Program-made: the position numbers and the translations under genes
The notes under the pieces: generated by a model
Seen by the model: the letters and a program-made list of their open reading frames with translations, nothing else
What the model was told of the DNA's origin: nothing
Database searches by the model: none
Source: Gonocerus acuteangulatus
Lineage: Eukaryota; Arthropoda; Insecta; Hemiptera; Coreidae
Assembly: GCA_946811695.1 (NCBI GenBank)
Contig: OX328130.1
Coordinates: 74,117,353 to 74,181,352 of the forward strand
Length of the DNA: 64,000 nucleotides
Reading direction: 5' to 3'
Shown here: in pieces, positions 1-11,200 of the stretch
Position numbering within the stretch: the stretch's first letter is position 1
How the letters are laid out: each line of letters starts with the position of its first letter

Positions 1-160
1 GAGTGTTGCTGGGAAAAGTATCTCCCACTCTGCAGGGGCTCCTATGCACCAGGAGCGGGACTCTACAGGCAAGCCCCCCACCACTAGGCCTACTAGCAGC
101 GAGGGCTAGATAATCTATAAATGATTTTAACTTCACTTACAGATTGTAGGTAAACTACGA

Positions 161-535
161 TGTCTGGGTGAACGATATTTCACTGAAGTGTGCACTGAAA
201 CTATGTCCATCAGTGTGCCAATTTTCGTAAGAAAATGTGACCACTGACCACCACTTTGCACTGATAAAAACGAGAGTTTTTAAGGAACGCTGTGTCTCAC
301 TCGAAAGCTATTACACGACTGCTTCAGATCTAAAGACGGAAAATGAAGTTTTTGTGTGTTTATTAAGTAGTACAATATCATTTATTAACATAACTCTGGA
401 AGCAAATTATTTACAAAATTAATAATTGAACAGTTCTCATAAGAAATGTAAATGAGCAGAACTATTCACGTTTTTATTTTATTTATATAGGTTATTTACA
501 GCAAATTATTCAGTAATGTTGTCTACACAACCCAA
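161..535 (-). repeat. RepA family copy, partial
   Basis: This stretch is the reverse complement of the 5' part of the RepA family (compare 32730-32930 and 45036-45260). Shared landmarks are the GGAAGCAAATTA target segment, the run around 470-490 and the TGCTTAGTTATGCAGC end near 550. I see no gene. Positions 1-160 show nothing recognisable. Confidence 0.6.
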
Positions 536-1780
536 ATTCTTAGGAAAGTGCTTAGTTATGCAGCGCCTGCGTGACGGACTTTTATATGTTTCTTAGGAAA
601 ACCGATTAAACCATTTTTAAGGCGATATCTGTAATCGTTTTTGAGAAAAGTGGAACAAATATTTTTGTAACTCATTATTTTTTGTTGGGTACTTAGAATC
701 GTGGGATTCAATTGAAATATTTTCTGTATCTTTGGAATTCATCTAAACTTAGATGTTTAAAGTTTGGTTGCATTTGGAGTTAAGGAAGTATTCGAAAAAC
801 AATATTTTATTAATGGACTTGAAAAGTTTTCGGATCTTCATATATTTTCGTAAATATCTCGAAAACAGTCGGAAAATCGTGGCAAGTGGAAGGTGGCCGT
901 TCGAATGCTTACCAAATTCTCTACAAAAAAGATTCTGAAGGAATTTCCCATGGGGCAATGTCCATCGGAGAAAGAAGTGCTTAAAACTTTATAAGAGTTT
1001 TTTCTGTTCCGTTGAACGGGGTTCAGTGTTTTTTAAATTGGTTGTTTTTAGTTTTAATATGCATTTATGAGTAAATTTAGTATTTTAGTAAAAAAAATGA
1101 GAAACTTATTGGCATAGTGGGTTCCTAGAGCAAATTTTGAGATGGCGGGCTCCGCTTAGGATAATGTCAGTTTTCTGTTGTGGCGCCTTAAACTTCTTTC
1201 TTTTTAAGACTTTTTTCGTTGAATAGAAGGCAATAACTTAATAACTGTTAAAGATATGTAATCCCCAATTGCAGCATTTTCTTGTACAATTTTGTTCCAT
1301 TGCATTTAACATTAAAATGAGTAGTTTAGTGTTTTTAATAGCATTTAACACTAAAATGGATATTTCATTAAAGGAATTTAAGTCAATTAAAAACATATTG
1401 GTAGTAGAGTCTTCGAAGAGCGAAACTTGGGACGGCGGAAAGAGTAATTTCCGCTTAGAATAGTTTCTTGTGCCTTGCCGACAATCTTGCTTTTCTTTGG
1501 AATATGTGTTTACATTAAGAATGATCTAAACAAAGTAATAACTGTTTCTATTCTAAGTATACAAAATGACACTAGGGATATGAATGGAATCGCGCTAAGA
1601 TGATGCAGTTCCTGCAAGCCGGACTTTTTTAGGTTAGCCACGTTTCTCGTTGAATAGAAAGCAATAACTTAATAACTGTTTAAGATATGTAATTCCCAAT
1701 TGCAGCATCGTAATCTAGACAAAATTTGCTTGAAGATCAAATAGATTTTGTCAATTATAAAACCAGTGAAAATCTGTCAC
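536..1780 (-). repeat. RepB-type non-autonomous element copies
   Basis: This AT-rich block closely matches the reverse complement of 44380-45035. It includes the 'frozen' open frame at 753-938, which reappears at 44657-44842 on the other strand. The same core (cues such as TTAAGCACTTATTTCTCC and TCTCGAAAAC) recurs at 37000-38000, 38850-39340, 51240-51620, 52510-52710 and 59240-59660. Open frames here are repeat shadows, not genes. Confidence 0.6.
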
Positions 1781-2640
1781 GCAGGAGCTGCATAACTAAG
1801 CACTTTCCTCAGAATTTGGGTAGTGTAGATTGCATTCCTGTATAATTTTCTTAAAATATCCTATATAAATAAAACAAAAACATGAACTTAATAAATACAC
1901 AAAAACTTCATATTTTCGTCTTTTGAACAGACGCAGGAAGAGGATACAGGACTGTAGGGGGACTTCCCCCTAGTCGTAGAAGGCGCTCCTAGCAGCGGCT
2001 TTGTGAACCTACTTCTGGCGGGCTAATTCTATTGAAATATAGTACAAAGTAAACCCCACTTTCCGATAGACCGATTTAGCTCATTTTTACAACACTTCTT
2101 TCTTATGAATTATCCACGACGTATGCCGAGTTTCATTAAAATACCGCAGAAATTACAACCGGTATGAGTATATTAGTACTTTGGGTCCGGAGTAACCCCC
2201 CCCCCCCTTCTAATGAACCGATTTAGTTTATTTTTAGAACACATTTTTCTCTGCAGATTGCCACTACGAATACCGAGTTTCGTCGTAATACAACAAAAAT
2301 TACGGCTCGTAGTGGCAAATTGGTAATGTGGGTCCGGAGTAACCCCCCCCCCTTCTAATGGACCGATTTAGTTTATTTTTACAACACATTTTGCTCTGTA
2401 GATTACCACTACGAATACCAAGTTTCGTTGAAATATATCAAGAACTACGGCTGGCATGGTCAAATAAGTGTTTTCGGTCCGGGGTAAAACCGCCTCCCCC
2501 TTCCGTTGGACCGATTTTGGTGGTTTACGAACTCGTTCAATCGTTTGCTAATTGAATGCTAAATACCAAGTTTCGCGACGAAAAAAACAAATACTCTGGC
2601 CGCTATCGTGTTAACAGACACACATATGCATATGCAGGGT
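1781..2640 (+). repeat. RepA family copy with tandem monomers
   Basis: It begins with the CACGCAGGAGCTGCATAAC end and carries about three copies of a ~143-bp monomer. Each monomer has a C-run, then CTAATGAACCGATTTAG, then CGAATACCGAGTTTCG. It ends near a TGTTAACAGACACA motif shared with 4160 and 33770. It is non-coding and matches 32729-33920 in the same orientation. Confidence 0.65.
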
Positions 2641-3959
2641 GTCCCGTAAATGTCTAGTCATATTGTGAGAGGTGATAGAGGACCCTTAGTGGAACAAAAA
2701 ATGTTCTATGACGATTTTCCGAATTCTCGCCCACAAGGGAGAAAACGTCATTTTAATGTTTTATCGAGACAAACGTGGTTTTTAGAAGAATAGTCGTTGT
2801 AGCTCCGTCCCAGGTGGTTCTACTAGAAAGAAAGTGAAACCAATCGAAAGCTGAGTAAATTTACTATAAGACTAGTCGGGAGTAAACGTAAAAATGAATG
2901 AATGTAAGTATGTATATCGTACCAAAAGAAAGCTATTCTAAATTTCCTGACATTTTCTTGATATTTCTTTCCAGCGTTACTCCTCAATGGGCAGGATCTG
3001 AGATTTCCGGGTTTCAAAAAAACTTCCTCATTTAACCAGCTTCCCATTCATGTATCACAACCCTGTGTTATTGAAGTATGTGAATGATTTAAGAACAAAA
3101 GTTTAAAAAAAAAACATGGATCTGTGAAAAGAAAATTATATTTTTTTCTTCAGTTTATTCAAAAAGCTGAAGAGAAATATTTATTTTTATAAATGTTTAC
3201 ATAAATATTAAGTACATATTTACTTAAAACAATAAAAAAAATTACTTCCTTGAATATAAAAAAATATCCTAAAACAGTAAATAAATAAAATACACATTTA
3301 TTTTGAATTTATTAATTCAGGTAACTAATACTGGGTCCAGGAGGCGGCCATTAAGGACCCCAACCATACATTAACCTCAAAAATTATTATTTTTACCTAG
3401 ATAACGAATTTGAACACATTTTTACAGAACTATGTACTTACTTACTACGTACATCTTATTTATGAGGGATAGGATATTTAATTACCACAACAAACACGCA
3501 TGGGCTCACGAGAATCCCTGTGAGTTTCACAAGCGTAACCATCAGTATCAATTCAAGGTAAAGCATTTGTTTTCTAATTATAAATACCTGTAAGAGTTAA
3601 TCCTCAAGAGCTGTAAATATACCCCAGGTATCTGCCGACACAAATACAAAGCCTAGGCGGAGAGCACCCCAAAAACTCAGATCAAAACATAGGTTATATA
3701 CTAAATATTCATAAAGACGAGTTAGTAGTATTTTAGTTGTAAACCGATTCATCAATTAGCAATCAATAGTTTTCAACAAAGGTTATATACTAAATATTGA
3801 TAAAAAGTATTTAATTGGAAAAAAAAACAATATTCCACAAGACTTGTTTTTGGTCCATTTGTGTCTACTCCATAGACTTAATTAGGTATGTTATTCTATT
3901 GTAGTTGGGCAACTAAACTTTGTTTTATTTTGTTAAATAAAGTTTTTTTTCTTGACTTG
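2641..3959. other. AT-rich intergenic stretch, no gene seen
   Basis: A CAGGGTGTCCCGTAAATG motif at 2636 resembles the end of a DNA transposon, but I found no partner end. The rest is A/T-rich with stops in all frames. I see no conserved domain or RNA gene. Confidence 0.4.
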
Positions 3960-4109
3960 TAATTCGTCAAGACTTTTATTTGTCCTTGTTAGCACTTTCC
4001 TCCGAAGGAAAGTAGCTATTGAGGTTGGACTCATGACGGAATTTTTGAAAAATTTCTTCAAATCTTTATCGATCCTACCTAGTAGACACCGAAAATGACC
4101 CCCGTTAAA

Positions 4110-4166
<57 letters not shown>

Positions 4167-5053
4167 TGTTAACACGATAGCGGCCAGAGTTTTTGTTTTT
4201 TCGTTACGAAACTTGGTATATAGCATTCAATTAGCAAACGATTGAACGAGTTTGTTAACCACCAAAGTCGGTCCACCGGAAGGGGGGGTTTACCCCGAAC
4301 CCAAAACACTAATTTGACTATGTCAGCCGTAATATTTGTTATATTTCAACGAAACTTGGTATTCGTAGTGTTAATATAGAGAAAAAAGTGAGATATAAAA
4401 ATGAACTAAATCGGTTCATTAGAAGGGGGGGTTTACTCCGGACCCAAAATACCAATTCGCCACTACCAGCCGTGATTTTTGGTATATTTCGACGAAACTC
4501 GGTATTCGTAGTGGTAATCCACAGGTAAATATGTGTTGTAAAAATAAACTAAATCGGTTCATTAGGAGGGGGGGGGGTTTACTCCGGACCCACAATACCA
4601 ATTCGCCACTACCAGCCGTGATTTTGTGTATATTTCGACGAAACTCGGTATTCGTAGTGGTAATCTACAGGTAAATATGTGTTGTAAAAATAAACTAAAT
4701 CAGTTCATTAGAAGGGGGGGTTACTCCGGACCCAAATTCCTAATATACTCATACCGGTCGTAATTTCTGCTGTATTGAAACGAAACGCGGTATACGTCAT
4801 GGATAACTCATGAGAAAGAAGTGTTGTAAAAATGAGCTGAATCGGTCAATCGGAAAGCGGGGGTTTAATTTGTAATATATTTTAATAGAAAAGCCCGCCA
4901 GTCGTAGGTTCACAAAGCCGCCGCAGGGAGCGCTTTCTACCACTAGAGTGACTGTATCCTGTTCCCGCGTTATATCAAAATACGATAATATGAGGTTTTT
5001 TGTATTTATTACGTAGTGTAATAGGTACCATGTGTAAACATAACTCTGGAAGC
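3960..5053 (-). repeat. RepA copy interrupted by the Polinton (left half)
   Basis: This is a RepA copy in reverse orientation: the TTAGCACTTTCCTC end, a (TA)n tract at about 4113-4162, then several ~143-bp monomers with G-runs. It stops at the GGAAGC duplication (5048-5053). The missing remainder of the copy resumes at 29727 beyond the Polinton. Confidence 0.75.
5048..5053. repeat. Polinton target-site duplication, left copy
   Basis: GGAAGC lies directly before the AGTAGGT terminus and is repeated directly after the ACCTACT terminus at 29727-29732. Six-base duplications are characteristic of Polinton integrases. The paralogous empty site (reverse strand, about 32880-32910) has GGAAGC only once. 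Confidence 0.93.
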
Positions 5054-6400
5054 AGTAGGTAAAGATTAGCGGTTCTGGATCAAGGTCATGTTCAAGGTCA
5101 CACATGATGTTGCATGACGTCACATGACCTTGATTTACAGCCGCTAAAAATGTAGAGTCGATGACCTTGACACCCCCCCCCCCCCACTACCCCCACCCCA
5201 CTACCCCCACCCCAACCCCCCACTACCCCTACCCCAACCCCAACTCCATCCCCTCTTCCTTCGGCCGAAGGGACTACTGACAAATGACGTCATTCCCCCC
5301 ACTACCCCCACCCCAACCCCCCACTACCCCTACCCCAACCCCAACTCCATCCCCTCTTCCTTCGGCCGAAGGAACTACTGACAAATGACGTCATTCCCCC
5401 CACTACCCCCCCCCCCCCTACCGTGTTTAGATGACGTCATTCCCCCACAATAAAAATAAACTTACTGAGAACTCCGGAACGTCATTCCCCCACCCCTCCC
5501 CTCCATAAATTTTCCGATAAAAAAAACCTACCTCCTTCGACCGCGTCTAGATAACTACTGAGCACTATAATGAATTCCCCCCACCATCACCCCCTCCATA
5601 AAACTTATTTTCCCCAATAATAAAAACTTACCTTCTTCGCGTCTAGATAATGAATGACGTCATTCCCCCCTTCTTCGACTGAGTCCTTAATAATAAATAA
5701 AAATATTTCTCATGATCATTCCAGCGCGACTTAATAACAGCTCTCTCTCAATAATAAATTTTATTCTCCTACATCGATCGAGTCTCAATTACAACTCCCC
5801 TCCATAATAAATAAAAAAAATGATCATGCAACCACGTCTTAATAACAGCTCCCTTTCAATAAAAAATCTCCCTACATAATAAAAAAACTTACCTCTTTCT
5901 ACCGAGTCTCGATTGCAACTGCCATCCACGCATCCCCCCTCCCATAATAAATAGAAAACTTAATTAGAATAGAACCTCCTCCGACCGCGTCTCGATTACA
6001 ACTGCTATCCTTGGTCTCCCCTCTACCATAATAAAAAAAATGATCATGCAACCTCCTTCCATCGCATTAAGATGGTCATCCCCCCCCTCCCTATAACCTA
6101 TCTTCTTCGACAGCCCCAATAAAAAAAAAAACTTACCTCTTTCCACTGAGTCTCGATTGCAACTGCTATCCTTGGTCTCCCCTCCCCATAATAAAAAAAT
6201 GATCATGCAACCTCCTCCCATCGCATTAAGATCCCCCCTCCATAATCTTCTTGCCCCAATAAAAAAAAAACTTACCTCTTTCCACCGAGTCTTGATTGCA
6301 ACTGCTATCCTTGGAGTCCCCCCTCCCCATAATAAAAAATTATGTAACATAATTCCTCCTTCCCTCCTTGATTAAAAGTCATTAAATAAAATAAATACAA
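5054..6400. repeat. Left terminal inverted repeat with subterminal tandem repeats
   Basis: The outer ~115 bp matches the right end almost perfectly. Further in there are two C-rich ~105-115-bp direct repeats (5186-5400), then degenerate units carrying a CTTACCTC/ACCGAGTCTCGATTGCAAC theme. The strand is strongly pyrimidine-biased, so the minus strand has long G-runs. The same unit theme recurs in the right repeat, which is shorter (about 645 bp). Long open frames here (for example 5964-6350 minus) are repeat artefacts. Confidence 0.85.
5080..5170. promoter_or_regulatory. Cluster of TCAAGGTCA and TGACGTCA motifs in left TIR
   Basis: Four exact copies of TCAAGGTCA or its complement occur at 5080-5088, 5092-5100, 5125-5133 and 5162-5170, with a palindromic TGACGTCA at 5115-5122. 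TCAAGGTCA is the known extended half-site for monomeric nuclear receptors of the FTZ-F1/SF-1 and ERR types. TGACGTCA is the CREB/ATF site. Use as regulatory sites is inference. Confidence 0.5.
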
Positions 6401-6518
6401 CACAAAAATAGAGGATGGATTCTGAATAAAACAGAGTTTAAGCTTAGAAAGTTTAATAAATCATTCAAAAATTATATTTAACAAAATAATGTATTAATCT
6501 TTAAAATTACAATGGTTT

Positions 6519-6824
6519 TTATTTAAACATTGGTTTGAAGACAATATCGAAATAAGTGTTATTGTCGTACCAAACTTCTCCATTATACACAAGTTGAAGA
6601 GTTCTATCAATATAGTTGGTTAAAAGATGGCGAAATATGTAGTCGTTGAATCTTTTGGGTAGATAAATGGATAATTGATTATCCAGATCACATACTGCTC
6701 TCTCCCCAAATTTTGTGGTTACTTTTCGGAAACCAATAATACCATAAGATTTTCCAATTTCCAAGTTCTTTGCCGAGGTAATTTCGGAAATTTTAATTGA
6801 GTTAAGTTGAGATACGTGATTCAT
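6519..6824 (-). CDS. Small OB-fold-like protein (possible ssDNA-binding)
   Basis: The 101-residue product starts at an ATG that directly follows a convincing splice acceptor (a T-rich run ending TTTTTAG). The central part reads like short proteins common in arthropod virus-like elements: a strand before FRKVTTKFGERAVCDLD, then LSIYLPKRF. The 'KT.FGER..CDL.....LPKRF' pattern suggests a small beta-barrel with a nucleic-acid-binding face. A role in coating single strands made during protein-primed replication is my inference. It is the left-most gene and is separated from the upstream cysteine-rich gene by a 71-bp predicted intron (6825-6895). Confidence 0.5.
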   Translation of the reverse strand: MNHVSQLNSIKISEITSAKNLEIGKSYGIIGFRKVTTKFGERAVCDLDNQLSIYLPKRFNDYIFRHLLTNYIDRTLQLVYNGEVWYDNNTYFDIVFKPMFK

Positions 6825-6851
6825 CTAAAAACCCCAAAAAAACATATAATA

Positions 6852-7418
6852 TTATATTAAGTATTTATATTTTAAAATAAAATAACAAGTCTCACCAAAA
6901 CTTTCATTAGAATGTAATGATAAGGTATTTATTTCATCTGTTATAAATAATGAGTTCGGTCGAAGATCCACAGAAGTGATGTCTTTAATATCCATTATTT
7001 CTAACTCATTTCGAACTTCTTCATTTAACGCATCAATTGATTCATAATTGACTAAGGATCCGTTAGTTATACAAGAACCAAAGGTTTGTGTTAAATGATG
7101 TGTGCAATCTGAGCAAGAGGTGACACATTTGATTTTAAAAAGTTCGTAATTACAAAAGTAACATTTAAAAGAACTTAGCGTACTAATGTTACCCTTATAA
7201 TAAAATTTATGCATGAAAAGAGGAAATAAAGCCTCGCCCCTTAATTTATTAGGGAGATCATTACTACAAGAGTAACATAATCGGGCACCATCATCAGCCA
7301 TTCGACCATTTATACTAAAATACTTAGATAAGTCCTCCCAAAACACCAAAGTTCCAGCAATAACCACACATAAATATCTATTATATGGATCTGACACTTT
7401 CAAATTTCCTCCAACCAT
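6852..7418 (-). CDS. Cysteine-rich unknown protein
   Basis: As an unspliced frame it gives 188 residues. Three CxxC pairs (CYSC, CYFC, CSDC) plus later Cys/His suggest bound zinc. No family is recognised. The ATG at 7416-7418 comes two bases after an acceptor-like TTTTTATAG, so a 5' leader intron is likely. A donor-like G|GTGAGA occurs near the 3' end (6895). If used with the acceptor at 6825 it removes the last residues and joins to the next exon out of its main frame, giving a short different tail. The pair may therefore be alternatively spliced from one promoter. It may act in DNA or protein binding, but this is not established. Confidence 0.5.
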   Translation of the reverse strand: MVGGNLKVSDPYNRYLCVVIAGTLVFWEDLSKYFSINGRMADDGARLCYSCSNDLPNKLRGEALFPLFMHKFYYKGNISTLSSFKCYFCNYELFKIKCVTSCSDCTHHLTQTFGSCITNGSLVNYESIDALNEEVRNELEIMDIKDITSVDLRPNSLFITDEINTLSLHSNESFGETCYFILKYKYLI

Positions 7419-7721
7419 TTCTATAAAAACAAAAATAAAAAAAACTCTCTGTTTTATTTAATATATTTAAATGAAATACACATTGTTCTCCATAGTCGGA
7501 GAGTGTGAATATAATCATGAAGGATAATCATTTACGTAATAAAGCAATACTTTCTGCAGCGGGTGTGAAGTGTAACTATCGAATAATCAGGTTTCCAGGC
7601 TTCATATATATGCAATCTAATGCATAATTAATACTTTTTTTTACTCGTTAATTGTTAGTATAAACAATGAAGTTTTTTCCGCCAACATATTGCATAACAT
7701 CCTTGATCTACTTCCTCAAGC

Positions 7722-7757
7722 AATATAAAAGTTGCAGTTTCACACGTTAGAGTCAGT
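7722..7757 (+). promoter_or_regulatory. TATA box and TCAGT initiator of the 7767 gene
   Basis: TATAAAA at 7724-7730 is followed by an arthropod-type initiator TCAGT at 7753-7757, about 29 bp downstream and only ten bases before the ATG. Spacing and motifs fit a focused RNA polymerase II core promoter. Confidence 0.75.
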
Positions 7758-7766
7758 ACGAACATA

Positions 7767-8067
7767 ATGTCCACCCCTGACATCATAGATTACATTTTGG
7801 AGAGGCTTCCTCATAGAAACCCTGTAAGTTTTTTGTTTTGTTTTTTTCTCAAAATTATCTTTATATAAGGTTTTGTGATTATTATTGTTTTTTTTTATTT
7901 TTTAGCCAAAGCCTGTCTTCGCAATATTTTGCGAAGAAATTGACTATTCGGAGGGGGTTAATTTGATTCCCTTGGGGATGGGTTTGATGAAAATTCATAT
8001 ATTCTGTCTTATTACGAGACAGAACATTTATTTATGGTGTTATAATTTATTTTTCCTTCAAAAATAA
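7767..8067 (+). CDS. Spliced 72-residue protein of unknown function
   Basis: Exon 1 is 7767-7823 and starts with ATG, 19 codons ending at CCT|GTAAGT. The 82-bp intron 7824-7905 ends in a T-rich tract and TTTTTTAG. Exon 2, 7906-8067, continues in phase 0 for 53 codons to TAA. An AATAAA-type signal overlaps and follows the stop. The N-terminus is short and polar (MSTPDIIDYILERLP) and the C-terminal third is hydrophobic and aromatic, so membrane association is possible. No homologue is recognised. It is the only plus-strand gene in the left arm and lies between minus-strand genes, with its own promoter. The gene structure is well supported by signals; the product is unknown. Confidence 0.6.
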
Positions 8068-8240
8068 AAAATAAATAAAATAGCTAGTGCTTTATTGTAA
8101 ATAAGTGGTTTATTTTTTCTAGATTTGCTGAAGTGAAGATATATACATAAAGACAAACGTTTTTTTACTAGATTTTGCTGAAGATAATGTTTTAAGACTT
8201 TATGGAAAATAAAAAAATATTCTTTTAAAACTCTTTTTTT

Positions 8241-11200
8241 TTATTTTAACACTGTTTTATAATGTCCTATCGCTAAACTAGATATATTATCTTCTAAAAT
8301 AACTCTTTTATTATCATAAGAAGAAAGGGATTTTTTGTTTATTTCTAAAGAATGAATTCTGTGTTGAGTTGAACGAATAAATTTCATCGGATGGCGTAAA
8401 ACCTGCTTCTGTTCCAAACAATTTATGTAGTCTTCAAATTTTATTTGATTTTTCAACAAAGCTTTTTTTACTCCCTTAGCTTTTTTTATTTCTTCATCTC
8501 CTATAAGTAGACTATACATTTTAGCTCGTAACCCGACAAATGCCTCTATAATATGTCCGTTTGCTTCATCTTTAAATTTTCCTAACACTTTCTTGTTTTT
8601 AGCAGAGTAACATGGATGATCCTTTGGATAACTAGACGTATCTAAGTATTCCATAATATCTTGAAAGTCATTAAATATGTTTTCACATACAATTAATGCT
8701 ATAAACCCGTCAGTATCGACGTAGCTTAACATCAATTTCTGAGGACTGTATTTTGAAAGTAATACATCATAATAGTATTTGTACATAACCGTTTTCGATA
8801 AATCAAGTACTGTTAATCCTATGTATAAAGGTTTATTCATAAATATTCTTTCTTTCAATAAATGAACTGCTGCAAGGTTTTCTCCATTAATAATTCGATC
8901 AACAAAATTTGGCTTAGAAATATATTTTTCAATTTTGTTGCTACTGCAAACAAGTTGCATATTCATTCGCTTTTTAACATCTTCCATAGTCTTCCCAAAA
9001 ACAGAGTTATTGTATAATTTATATAAATCTTTTTCAAAATCAGTAGTCGCTTGTGTCCTTAATTTAGTATTATGTTCGATATAAGGTTTTAACCATTCTG
9101 ATTGACGAAACCTTAAAACTCTATGAATTTTTTTAAGAATTAATCCGTGACTGATGGCCTGTTTCAGGGTTAAATAATGAACAACATAGTTTCTTCGAGG
9201 GTTTAAATGTGGTACAAGCTTCACTTGGTTATCGATTTTTATATTTTCCGGTAAAAATGGAAGAGCATTATGTAAATCATGCAATTGAGCGGGATAGTCC
9301 ACATCTACTTCTAAAATATAACCATATTCATCATTTTCAGTTAATTTATTCAAATCAATATCGGTATTTACCCATTCAAATCCCTCATAAGGAAGAGGCT
9401 GAATCATGGCATATCCATACAAGTTGTTACAATCCTGATACACTATGAAACTAGTTTTTTCGTTAGGGTTATAATTACTTAAATATTTGTTATTTGCTCG
9501 GAGATATCTATGAGATACTTGACAAATACCGCCACGAATACCTCTTTCTATCATCAATATCATATCATAATCTGTCAATAATTGTAACTTCACTCCTGTA
9601 AACCTTAGCATAGCGTCCCAAGATAATCCTGGTAAGGTAAAATAATTACATGGATCTAACTTATGAGTTTTAAGTGTTAAATCTCGAAACGTTTCAAATA
9701 TGTCGCTAAGAAGCAAAACATCTGTCATCAGGTAATGATCACTGTACTGACCTAATGTCTTAAACCCAAATGTTGACCATACATTCTGAGCATGAGCATA
9801 ATCTTCATCAGAAATGGGGGAATCATTCAATTTATTGTAAAAGGCTTCTTTGTCAGGTAAGCTTTGTTGTTCCAATATTTCCCAGTTTGTAACATAATCA
9901 TAAGGAAAAACTCCTTTTCGGGTTAGTAGAGGAATGTGTTCTGATGAGTAAAATTTACAGATTTCACGTAGTTCAGGCAACGTTTTCACTAAACTGTCTA
10001 AACTGCTGGGCATAAAGCGAAATGTGTCTAGAAAACGGAGTTCCAAATTCTTCGTCACTGATTTGCTGAATGATATATATTTTTCTTCTGAATTCGGGAT
10101 CACTTTGATTTGTTGGTCATCATATCCTAGCTGCCTGACGATATGATGAGCGTCGTAGCCAGTCAAATTATGAAGTAGCACAGGCAAGAAGTTGGGTGTT
10201 CTACACCTTAAATTACATTTAGAATGAGATACACATCGAAATCGACCAGTAATATGATTATGATCGATTACTCGACGTTGATCTAAAGCTTCCTTCTTAT
10301 CATATTCACTTAGCTGATCAACGGTATCAGGGTTACTTGTAACAAAATCTTTATCGCAAAAATAACATTTTGTAGCAGAATTAATAATATTTTGCTCCTC
10401 ATTAGTTAATGGCTGCATTGGAAGTGATCTTGAATAAATTGTAGACACTTCTTCTCCAATATACTTTAAGTATTGCATAAGATGTTGAGACGCATCTTTC
10501 CCTCTATACACATACGGCTGAGTGGGTAAATTAGAATCAAGGTGAGACACTTCATCAGACATTTTTAAGTAACAACAAAAGCTCATAGGTTCGTGGAGCT
10601 GATAATTCATAGAATATTGTCTATCAGGATCGGGCTGACAACCATGAATTGGTCGTAGAACGCTCTCAAAATCACAGTAAATTACATAAGGTACTCGTAG
10701 AGTTTTTTCAACGTGTTCAAACGTAACATATGGTTTTCTAGGGAGTTCAATGCGAGCTGGGATATTTTGGTTACACAAATTTTTATGATTGATCAATTTC
10801 TCTAAAGAATAATAATGAGTCAGACATCTTTTACAAATAAAAATTCTGTGTTCAGACTTGGTGATTTGTGATCTTACTAATTTTTCAAAATTTTTAATGT
10901 AGACATAGTGAGTAGTTTTTTCATTATCAATTAGGAGTAGGTCCCGATGATCATCTAACTCGTCATCTACGACTTTTAGTGGATAAATGTTAAGTTTCTC
11001 ATCTAGACTAAAAACATTGATTGAAATATTGTTCAAGCGTTCAAATTTTGATATCTCCTTTAAAGGAGTAGGAAATGATAGTTGTGAAAAATCATATTTG
11101 TACCCAAGATTCTTGTATTTAGAAACCCTTTGAGGCATATTCTGGACGAACTTTGCTAAAATTGAGTACATAAAACACTTTTCATCGTTATTTTGAACAT

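Noticed and set aside
749..958. Paired ORFs conserved at 44657-44842
   Set aside because: Conservation is due to RepB copies in opposite orientation, not protein constraint.
5964..6350. 128-codon minus ORF in the left TIR
   Set aside because: Made of repeated TIR units; composition and lack of domain argue against a gene.
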